Part shown: piece after piece, positions 1-6,783 of the stretch
Layout of the letters: every line of letters starts with the position of its first letter
Position numbering within the stretch: position 1 is the first letter of the stretch
Assembly (NCBI RefSeq): GCF_000146285.1
Contig: NZ_GL385912.1
Span: forward strand, 909,271 to 973,270
DNA: 64,000 nt
DNA from: Mobiluncus curtisii subsp. curtisii ATCC 35241
GTDB lineage: Bacteria > Actinomycetota > Actinomycetes > Actinomycetales > Actinomycetaceae
Reading direction: 5' to 3'
Translations under genes and position numbers: made by a program
The notes under the pieces: model-generated
Told to the model about the DNA's origin: nothing
Seen by the model: the letters and a program-made list of their open reading frames with translations, nothing else
Databases searched by the model: none

Positions 1-485
1 ACACGTTTTCGTTCTTCGGCAACCCCATAGTTTTTCGCATTGACCATCGTCAAAGTAACATCGTATCCGGCTTCTTCGAATAGCGTAATTATATTTTGTA
101 CAGCTTCACTATGCCGGTTTGCCAACATTCCGCTGACATTTTCTGCCAGAAAGAATTTCGGTCTGAATTCTCTCAAAATGCGAATGTAATCATAAAACAG
201 CTGCCCGCGAGCATCTTCAATCCCTCGTAAAGCCCCAGCTTCAGACCAAGACTGGCAGGGCGGACCACCGATGATGCCATCAACTTCACCATCAACAAAG
301 GGCGCTATATCCTCAATAGTAACCCCTCTGATGTCTCCCTCAATGAGATGCGTATGCGGATGATTGGCTTTGAAGGTTTCATAGATTGTGGGATCAAATT
401 CATTAGCTACCGGTATGTTAAAGCCGGCCTGTTCAAATCCCAGGTCAAGCCCCCCACACCCGCTAAACAAGCTAATTACATTCAT
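1..485 (-). CDS. DNA (cytosine-5)-methyltransferase, N-terminal part (cut by window edge)
   Basis: Translating the minus strand from ATG at 485 gives a protein starting [20 protein letters not shown], the AdoMet-binding motif I of C5 cytosine methyltransferases. It continues with GGPPCQSWS (motif IV, catalytic Cys), AENV (motif VI) and [14 protein letters not shown] (motif VIII). The reading frame runs open to base 1, so the target-recognition domain and C-terminus lie outside. An AGGA ribosome site 7 nt upstream favours 485; an in-frame ATG 15 nt further out is possible. The segment looks lower in GC than the ribosomal genes beside it, which suggests acquisition. It may belong to a restriction-modification system or be solitary; the partner would be off the left edge. 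Confidence 0.9.
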   Translation of the reverse strand, partial: MNVISLFSGCGGLDLGFEQAGFNIPVANEFDPTIYETFKANHPHTHLIEGDIRGVTIEDIAPFVDGEVDGIIGGPPCQSWSEAGALRGIEDARGQLFYDYIRILREFRPKFFLAENVSGMLANRHSEAVQNIITLFEEAGYDVTLTMVNAKNYGVAEERKR

Positions 486-671
486 ACCATTTGTCCTCAT
501 TTACCATAAGCGTTGCCAAGCTCACCTACGAATCATCCCACTATGCGCCGTTTACGACGTTACTTACAGGTTTAGCTATCCCCTGCCGGACAGCGCAAAT
601 CCTCAACTTCAATCTATCAAGCGTCCGGATGGGTGCCTAATCACGCACCTTCCTTCCATACTCATTAAATA

Positions 672-707
672 CCTTGTGGGGTCAAGGTTACCCTTGACCC
701 CACAAGG
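672..707 (-). terminator. Terminator hairpin downstream of rplA
   Basis: A perfect 16-bp stem (CCTTGTGGGGTCAAGG and its complement) with a 4-nt loop lies 10 nt beyond the rplA stop. Only a weak T-rich stretch (TATTT) follows on the minus strand. It probably ends the rplK-rplA transcript before the methyltransferase gene. The rest of 486-671 shows no supported gene. Confidence 0.75.
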
Positions 708-717
708 AAGATATTAA

Positions 718-1407
718 CTATTCCTTGGTCGCTAGGGACAGCGGAATAGAGGGACCCATCGTAGTGGAGATAGAGACCTTCGTAATGTAGCGACCCTTGA
801 TAGTCGAGGGACGCAGGCGCTGGACTTCTTCCAGGACCGCCCGGAAGTTCTCTGCCAGCTTGGCAGGCTCAAACGAGCATTTGCCGACAATGAACTGCAG
901 GTTGGCGTGCTTGTCGACACGGAACTCGATACGACCACCCTTGATGTCCTTGACAGCCTTCGCCACATCCATGGTGACAGTACCGGTCTTGGGGTTCGGC
1001 ATCAGACCACGCGGACCGAGCACCTTACCCAAACGACCGACCTTGCCCATCAAATCGGGCGTCGCCACGGCGACATCAAAGTCGGTGTAGCCCTTGGAGA
1101 CCTTTTCAATGAGTTCGTCCCCACCGACCTCGTCGGCGCCCGCAGCCTCAGCGTCTGCAGCCTTATCACCTACGGCAAAAACCAGGACCCGAGCGGTTTT
1201 GCCGGTGCCGTGAGGCAGAGAAACGGTGCCGCGCACCATCTGATCAGCCTTGCGGGGATCAACGTTCAGACGCATCGCAACCTCAACGGTCGCGTCGAAC
1301 TTCACGGGGGAAGTATCTTTTACCAGCTTGAATGCGTCATCAATGGGATAGAGAGTGTCGGGAAGAATCTTCTTCGCGGCCTCGTTGTATTTCTTGGCGT
1401 GTTTCAT
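718..1407 (-). CDS. rplA: 50S ribosomal protein L1
   Basis: L1 builds the mobile stalk near the E site of the 50S subunit, and in many bacteria it represses its own operon by binding the mRNA leader. The 229-residue product matches the family length and has the typical stretches [20 protein letters not shown] and [17 protein letters not shown] at 1407 is chosen because AAGGAG lies 6 nt upstream; the 11 codons available further upstream look untranslated. It follows rplK by 61 nt on the same strand, so the two should be co-transcribed. A strong hairpin follows. Nothing in the sequence is unusual. Confidence 0.97.
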   Translation of the reverse strand: MKHAKKYNEAAKKILPDTLYPIDDAFKLVKDTSPVKFDATVEVAMRLNVDPRKADQMVRGTVSLPHGTGKTARVLVFAVGDKAADAEAAGADEVGGDELIEKVSKGYTDFDVAVATPDLMGKVGRLGKVLGPRGLMPNPKTGTVTMDVAKAVKDIKGGRIEFRVDKHANLQFIVGKCSFEPAKLAENFRAVLEEVQRLRPSTIKGRYITKVSISTTMGPSIPLSLATKE

Positions 1408-1468
1408 GTTCTGCTCCTTACGCAGTCGTGGTGTGGGCAAACACTAAGCCCCTCCACAGTTTTGACGA

Positions 1469-1894
1469 TTAACCGACCGTGATGCCCATGGATCGAGCGG
1501 TGCCCGCGATAATCTTCTTTGCGGCCTCGATGTCATTAGCGTTGAGATCTTGCATTTTTTCCGAAGCAATCTTTTCTACCTGATCCCAGGTCAGATTGGC
1601 GACCTTGACGGTGTTCGGGGTGCCCGAACCCTTCGGAACGCCCGCAGCCTTACGAATCATCTCGGAGGCAGGCGAGCTCTTGAGCACGTAGTCGAAGCTG
1701 TGATCTTCGTAAACGGTGATTTCTACCGGAACCACGGAGCCGCGCATCGATTCAGTCTTGGCGTTGTAGTCCTTGCAGAATTCCATAATGTTTACGCCGT
1801 GTTGGCTCAGTGCCGGGCCAATCGGCGGTGCCGGGTTTGCCCCACCGGCTTGAATCTGGAGCTTGATAACTCCGATGACTTTTTTCTTAGCCAT
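1469..1894 (-). CDS. rplK: 50S ribosomal protein L11
   Basis: L11 binds the GTPase-associated centre of 23S rRNA and takes part in factor-dependent GTP hydrolysis and the stringent response. The 141-residue product has the family hallmarks [21 protein letters not shown] (proline-rich N-terminal domain) and the C-terminal end [15 protein letters not shown] at 1894 is preceded by AAAGGACC; the longer frame to 1942 has no support. rplA follows directly. The gene usually upstream in actinobacteria (nusG, after secE) is absent; a pair of MFS genes occupies that place. Confidence 0.97.
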   Translation of the reverse strand: MAKKKVIGVIKLQIQAGGANPAPPIGPALSQHGVNIMEFCKDYNAKTESMRGSVVPVEITVYEDHSFDYVLKSSPASEMIRKAAGVPKGSGTPNTVKVANLTWDQVEKIASEKMQDLNANDIEAAKKIIAGTARSMGITVG

Positions 1895-2032
1895 ATTTTG
1901 GGTCCTTTTCAATAGGGGTGTCGACCAGAGGTTTCCACCCAAACTCTTTTAACTTCATGAAAATCGTGATGACACGGTTTCCACTCGGTCTGTGTCCTCT
2001 CCCACGGCGGTTTCCCCGCGGGACGCTACCCG

Positions 2033-2063
2033 TTTATAGGCAGCAAAAGGTGCGCGCCATCAA
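2033..2063 (-). promoter_or_regulatory. Candidate promoter for rplK-rplA
   Basis: On the minus strand TTGATG (2058-2063) and TATAAA (2033-2038) are 19 bp apart and about 140 nt before rplK. The spacing is wide and this is the only sigma-70-like pair I see in the gap. The long leader would leave room for L1-binding structure, but I could not fold it reliably. Confidence 0.3.
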
Positions 2064-2109
2064 GACGCACAAGGAAATATTCTAACGCTCCCCCGGCTTT
2101 TGCACCAAT

Positions 2110-3414
2110 TTAGCCAATTCCCAGATGCGCGGCAGAGGGACGGGGCAGGAAGACCATCAACACGTAAAGCCCCAGCAGCACCAGGAATCCAAAGTGCAGA
2201 CCCACGGCTGCCAGCAGCACCCCCAGCAGCAGCGGTGTCACGATAGCACCAGTCCCGGAAAGGCAACTAATGACCGCCGCCGCATGTTGCTTTTGCACCC
2301 CCGGCAACCCGGAAAACTCAGTCGCGCTGATGGGATACAGACAGCTCACACCCAAGCCGGTGATAAACAAACCAACTACTGCCACCGCGATTGAAGGCAC
2401 AAAAGCGACCGCGACTGTGCCACAAAATCCTAAGCCCACAAACACCCACCAGGCCCAATAGCGGCGAGCAAAGGCAGCCCCACCCAGACGCCCCACCGCC
2501 ATACCGACGGCAAATGCGGTCGCCAAACCCGAAGCCAGCGCCAATTCAACCCCCAATTCTCGCAGGCGCGTCACCGCCCAAGCGTACATGGCGAACTCGA
2601 CTCCTGCAGTAAGCCCGAGCCTCATGATTTGGGAAGTAACCAGCCATCTGGAGGGCTTCACGCTGCCCCTAGGAGGGACTCCGGAGTCGGCGGCAGCGCC
2701 AGAAGTGCCCGTCTGGTCGCGGTGTCCGTCCGCAGCAGGGGTGGTGGCCGGGTCGCCGTGCCCCTCACCAGTTGCGGACACCGAATCGATTGCCACACTC
2801 AACCCCTTTTGCAATACCTGACGGAACGGCACCGCCGGGAGCTTCCAGCCCCATACCAAAGTGGGCACTGCCATCACCAGGACGAACCACAGCGCCATGC
2901 GACCAAAACCGGGAAAGACGCGTTCTACCAGGGCAAAAAGCACCGTTGTCACGATTGACACCGACGAGGAAATCCCGACAGTCAATGACATGTATTTCGT
3001 CCCCTCGACACCCACGAAAGTGCCGGCGACCCCTGCCGAAACAGTGGTGCCTCCCAAACAAGCCAAAGTCACCCCCACCAGGCTGACCGTAATCGAGGGA
3101 CTCCAAGCTACCAGACACGTCCCCAGCAGGACCAACAGCGGAGCCAGCCGCAGCGACCAAACCGGTCCATTGCGCATCACCCAGGGTGCCAGCAGCCCCG
3201 AAACCAACATGCCAAAACCATAGGCGGCACCGAGCCAGTTAAGCGCCTCCGGTTTCACGCCGAGATCTCGGGACAGGGTGGCAATCAGAGAACCGGCAGC
3301 CGTGACGTAAAAACCTGCCATCGACAGCCCCAGTGCCATCGGCGGGAACATGCGTTTTTGGTCGTGCCAGATTTCCGGCCCTACGTTTGCAGAGTTCTGT
3401 GGCTTCGCGTTCAT
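2110..3414 (-). CDS. MFS transporter, 12-TM type, substrate unknown
   Basis: A 434-residue hydrophobic protein with two sets of about six membrane segments typical of the major facilitator superfamily. The two halves are joined by a central loop carrying a hydrophilic Gly/Ala/Thr/Asp-rich stretch (about residues 205-255), which looks like a low-complexity insertion. ATG at 3414 has AAGGTGAG a few bases upstream. It begins 9 nt after the stop of the 14-TM MFS gene, so the two should form one operon. It probably moves a small molecule across the inner membrane by proton coupling. The substrate cannot be read from the sequence; efflux is the guess given the EmrB/QacA-like partner. Confidence 0.85.
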   Translation of the reverse strand: MNAKPQNSANVGPEIWHDQKRMFPPMALGLSMAGFYVTAAGSLIATLSRDLGVKPEALNWLGAAYGFGMLVSGLLAPWVMRNGPVWSLRLAPLLVLLGTCLVAWSPSITVSLVGVTLACLGGTTVSAGVAGTFVGVEGTKYMSLTVGISSSVSIVTTVLFALVERVFPGFGRMALWFVLVMAVPTLVWGWKLPAVPFRQVLQKGLSVAIDSVSATGEGHGDPATTPAADGHRDQTGTSGAAADSGVPPRGSVKPSRWLVTSQIMRLGLTAGVEFAMYAWAVTRLRELGVELALASGLATAFAVGMAVGRLGGAAFARRYWAWWVFVGLGFCGTVAVAFVPSIAVAVVGLFITGLGVSCLYPISATEFSGLPGVQKQHAAAVISCLSGTGAIVTPLLLGVLLAAVGLHFGFLVLLGLYVLMVFLPRPSAAHLGIG

Positions 3415-3423
3415 GTCTCACCT

Positions 3424-5067
3424 TCATTTTTTCGCGGCGGTCGGGTGCGGCTGTCGAGGAAAGAAAACAAAGATTATGGCTACCACCAGGGCTATCACTA
3501 TGCATCCCGTACACCCCGCGAAAGACAGCACATAGCCGTGGCTCCAGGCGTTTGCCACCGCTAGGTCCACTCCTGGCGTGGTGGTTTCCAATCCCGCGGT
3601 GGCGCTAAAGAACACCCCGGTGAGAATCGCCGTTCCGATAGCAGTAAATATGCGCTGTCCGGTTTGCTGAATACCCCCGGCAATACCGCCTCGAGATGGC
3701 GGGACTTCCAGCATCGCCTGCGTTTGGTTCGCCGATCCCATAGAACCCGACCCAAAGCCCAGGACTGCCAGCCCCACACTGATGAGCCACACGGAACCAC
3801 CACGGGCGAACAGCACCGCCATTACCGCGGTCAGTACCACGCCCACCAGCATTATCACCAGCGACCAGGCTTGGATGCTCCGACCGTGTTTGATGGTGTA
3901 GCGTGCCACCACGATGGAAGTCAACCCGGATAGAAACGCGCCGGGCATCCCGCTGAGGCCGGCAATCAGGGCAGTCTCACCGAAACCGTTTTGCAAGAAC
4001 ATGGCGTTGATGGCATACACAGAGGGCATACCCAAAAATTGGATAGCACCAATTGCGCTGGCGAAACTGTAGGAGGGAATCTTAAACAGCCGCAAGCTCA
4101 CCATCGGGTAGCGTCCTCGCGCCTCGTAGGCTCGTTCCCACCAGACCCAGCCGGCCAGCACCGCGAAAGCCGCGGGAATCAGGATGAAACGCCACAGAGA
4201 ACCGGTCGTGACGAAAGGCAACATCATGCCGATGACTGCTGCCCCCAGCAAAATCATCCCCACTGGGTCAAGGTCGACGCGGGGACGTTTCGGGACTTTC
4301 TTGCCAGACTTGGTAGCGAGGGCGATGTCTGCTTCCAAAGCCTCGATGCGGGCGCGACGCGCGAAGATGCGTTCCCGCTTAAACGGCAGCCACAGAATCG
4401 CACAAGCCACCCCCAGCAGACCCAGCGGCAGGTTGATGGAAAAAGCTAACCGCCAGCCCTCTTCCCTGCCAAAAATTGCAATCAAGAGACCTGTCAGCAT
4501 CGGTCCTAGCGCCACAGTGACGGAGACGACCAGCCCCATCAGAGCGTAAGCCAGCGCGCGAGCCTGACCCGAAAAATACTGTTGAATGATTCCCGCAGTC
4601 TGGGGGCTAAAGATACCTGCGGCAAATCCTTGCAAAATGCGCATCCACACCAGCATGGATCCGGAAGTTGAGATGGCGCACAGGAATGAGGACAGGGAAA
4701 ATAGCGCCAGACCCATGACGAACAGGAGCGACCTGCCAAACAAATCGCCAATACGCCCCATCGGCACCATCGATAGTCCAATAGCCAGGGCATACCCGGA
4801 AATAACCCACTGCACCTCTTGTGCGCTGGCTCCAATAGAATCGGGCAACACCGCGAGGGCAACGTTCACGGTGGAGACTTGCAGCAGGGTCAGAGCCAGT
4901 CCCATCAGGACCACAACCAGTATCAGCGAAGTGCGATATTTCTTGGAAGAACCGGGGACAGTGATAATCCGCGGGTCGCCATTATCAGCCTGGTGGAGAA
5001 CCTGCGGGCTTTCGTTTTCATCTAAAAGTTCGCCGTTTTCATCGGGGACTTCAGTATTTTTTGCCAT
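3424..5067 (-). CDS. MFS drug exporter, EmrB/QacA (DHA2, 14-TM) type
   Basis: A 547-residue protein with about 45 hydrophilic N-terminal residues and then roughly 14 membrane segments. The MGRIGDLFGR motif A between TM2 and TM3 and the length fit the DHA2 proton-drug antiporters. A cytoplasmic Lys/Arg-rich loop lies in the middle (around KSGKKVPKRPRVDLDP). ATG at 5067 (MAKNTEVPDENG) is chosen because the longer open frame, to 5202, runs back through the tRNA-Tyr gene. It precedes the second MFS gene by 9 nt. Export of a toxic or signalling compound is inferred from the family only. Confidence 0.88.
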   Translation of the reverse strand: MAKNTEVPDENGELLDENESPQVLHQADNGDPRIITVPGSSKKYRTSLILVVVLMGLALTLLQVSTVNVALAVLPDSIGASAQEVQWVISGYALAIGLSMVPMGRIGDLFGRSLLFVMGLALFSLSSFLCAISTSGSMLVWMRILQGFAAGIFSPQTAGIIQQYFSGQARALAYALMGLVVSVTVALGPMLTGLLIAIFGREEGWRLAFSINLPLGLLGVACAILWLPFKRERIFARRARIEALEADIALATKSGKKVPKRPRVDLDPVGMILLGAAVIGMMLPFVTTGSLWRFILIPAAFAVLAGWVWWERAYEARGRYPMVSLRLFKIPSYSFASAIGAIQFLGMPSVYAINAMFLQNGFGETALIAGLSGMPGAFLSGLTSIVVARYTIKHGRSIQAWSLVIMLVGVVLTAVMAVLFARGGSVWLISVGLAVLGFGSGSMGSANQTQAMLEVPPSRGGIAGGIQQTGQRIFTAIGTAILTGVFFSATAGLETTTPGVDLAVANAWSHGYVLSFAGCTGCIVIALVVAIIFVFFPRQPHPTAAKK

Positions 5068-5115
5068 GTGTCGCCTGAAATTTCTGTGCCGTAAAAATAA
5101 CCCAGAATAAAGTGA

Positions 5116-5200
5116 TGGTGGCGGGTAAGGGATTCGAACCCCTGAAGCATTGCGCAGCTGATTTACAGTCAGTCCCCTTTGGCCACTCGGGAAACCCGCC
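5116..5200 (-). tRNA. tRNA-Tyr (GTA)
   Basis: On the minus strand GGCGGGT at the 5' end pairs fully with ACCCGCC at the 3' end, followed by discriminator A and an encoded CCA. The anticodon loop reads CTGTAAA, giving anticodon GTA. The T arm contains GGTTCGAATCC, and a long variable arm makes it a class II tRNA, as expected for bacterial tyrosine tRNA. It ends 48 nt before the MFS gene on the same strand. Confidence 0.97.
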
Positions 5201-5291
5201 ATACGCTGAAAGCGCCCAACTAGACTACCAGATACGCCGCTATTTTCGCAAACATCGCTAGAGCAGAGTTTTGTAGATTACGGAGGCGATT

Positions 5292-5418
5292 GCATGAACG
5301 ACCGATTTCAACTTGAATTCCACAGTCACGCTCGTAGTGATGTTTATAAAACTGCTGGTGGGCGCATTTTTAAGCTGTCAAGAATCTGATCAGGCGCGGC
5401 GAAATCGGTCGTTCGTGC
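5292..5418 (+). repeat. 127-bp element with terminal inverted repeats, copy 1
   Basis: Starts GCATGAACGACCGATTTC and ends GAAATCGGTCGTTCGTGC; the ends are 18-bp inverted repeats with one mismatch. It is one of three copies in the window, all exactly 127 bp long, with the shared core AAAAC(C/T)GCTGGT(A/G) starting 56 bp from the left end. It lies between tRNA-Tyr and murB. The interior of this copy is more diverged than copies 2 and 3. No clear target-site duplication is visible. It could be a MITE-like element or a structured noncoding element. The rest of 5201-5452 shows no gene. Confidence 0.75.
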
Positions 5419-5452
5419 CGAGTAATGCGTATCTGCGACCGCTCGCGGAGCA

Positions 5453-6733
5453 TTACAAAATGACCGGCTCGGGCACCAGGGTAACCCCGTAAATCCCCTG
5501 CACCGCGGCAATGATATAGCTGGACAGGGCCGTGATGTCCGCGGCCGTGGCGTTGCCGCGGTTCGTCAACGACAGGACATGCTTCGTCGAGACACCCGCG
5601 CCTGCGCCCGGCAGGGAAAAACCTTTCGAAATGCCGGAGTGTTCGATGAGCCAGGCGGCAGATAGTTTCATTCCCGCCTGCCCGCTACCCCCCGGCAGCG
5701 TCGTCTCCCAGCGGGGAGCGTCCTCTGGCAACCCCAAAGCTGCCACCTCCGCGGTCGGCAATATCGGATTGGTAAAGAACGACCCTACTGACCAGGTGTC
5801 GTGGTCAGCGGGATCCAAAACCATGCCCTTGGAACGCCGCAACTCCAGCACCGCTGCGCGTATCTGCGCCGCCGGCACGACCGTGCCCAGCGGCACTCCG
5901 AGCGCCCCCGCCAACTGAGCGTATCTGACCGGGGTGCCCCCGCCGCGCTGCAGGACAAAATCAGCTTCCAGCACAATCCAGCGTCCGGTGGCAGGGTTTG
6001 TGCCGGGACGCGCCGGAGCGAACTGCGGTGTCCCGGAATCAGCCTCGACCTGCAGGCGAGACTGTTTCAGCAGGGAATCCCGGTAGCCGAACCGGAGGTC
6101 TGCCGCACGTAAATACACCAGCTGGCGCTCCTGTCGGTCCCACGCGGTGACTCCCAGCAGACAGTCCGCGACCTCCCCACCGTATGCCCCGATATTTTGC
6201 ACGGGCGCTGCCCCGACCACACCGGGGATTCCGCTCAGCGCCTCCAGCCCGGAAAACCCTTGCGTCACACAAAACTCCACCAGCCGGTCCCAAGCCAGCC
6301 CGCCAGACGCGCTGAGAAATACGCACGAGGGAGTGGCAGCGGCCAGCTCCTGAGCTTGCGCCACGACCGCGGCGGCGTGGGAGTCTCGGGACGCACCAGG
6401 GCGCTGCTGAGGTCTGTCCGATGAGTTTACTCCGCCCGGATGCGAGTCAGGACCAGGTTCTGCAGTATGCGCCGAATCAGTACCGCCCATCCGCAAATCG
6501 CGAAACTCTGCCAGGGTAAATACCTGCACGTCCTCGCGACCATCGCGAAGCACCAATCCGGGAAAATCCCCATCCACTGGCACCAGGTTCGACCCACCAC
6601 CCAGAAAGAGCAGCGGTTCTCTTGCCGCATCTGCCTGCGTAACCGCCTGAATCAGTTCGTCACGCTGCCGGCTGTGCAAAAATCGGCGCGCGGCTCCACC
6701 CACGCGCAAAGTACACAAATCTGCCAATCGCAC
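5453..6733 (-). CDS. murB: UDP-N-acetylmuramate dehydrogenase (UDP-N-acetylenolpyruvoylglucosamine reductase)
   Basis: MurB reduces UDP-GlcNAc-enolpyruvate to UDP-MurNAc with NADPH and FAD, the second committed step of cytosolic peptidoglycan precursor synthesis. The 426-residue product has FAD-binding LGGGSNL (43-50), SGIPGVVGAAPVQNIGAYG (167-185), RFGYRDSLLK with the proton-donor Ser near 220, VGSFFTNPI and the C-terminal catalytic Glu in PEPVIL (about 422). GTG at 6733 is chosen because AAGGAG lies just upstream; the longer frame begins with TTG. An Ala/Pro/Asp/Ser-rich stretch at about 82-128 is not part of the family fold and looks like an insertion. Confidence 0.93.
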   Translation of the reverse strand: MRLADLCTLRVGGAARRFLHSRQRDELIQAVTQADAAREPLLFLGGGSNLVPVDGDFPGLVLRDGREDVQVFTLAEFRDLRMGGTDSAHTAEPGPDSHPGGVNSSDRPQQRPGASRDSHAAAVVAQAQELAAATPSCVFLSASGGLAWDRLVEFCVTQGFSGLEALSGIPGVVGAAPVQNIGAYGGEVADCLLGVTAWDRQERQLVYLRAADLRFGYRDSLLKQSRLQVEADSGTPQFAPARPGTNPATGRWIVLEADFVLQRGGGTPVRYAQLAGALGVPLGTVVPAAQIRAAVLELRRSKGMVLDPADHDTWSVGSFFTNPILPTAEVAALGLPEDAPRWETTLPGGSGQAGMKLSAAWLIEHSGISKGFSLPGAGAGVSTKHVLSLTNRGNATAADITALSSYIIAAVQGIYGVTLVPEPVIL

Positions 6734-6783
6734 TTTACGTCTCCTTACGCCCAAACCCTACCACCTGGTTCGGACCGCCCCGC

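Noticed and set aside
388-717. Open frame of 109 codons across the methyltransferase start and the rplA terminator
   Set aside because: It runs antisense to the methyltransferase start and through the terminator hairpin.
5068-5202. N-terminal extension of the 14-TM MFS gene
   Set aside because: It runs through the tRNA-Tyr gene, and the family protein starts at 5067.
5292-5418. Integron attC site
   Set aside because: The ends do not carry the attC core, the spacing differs, and no integrase or cassette array is seen.
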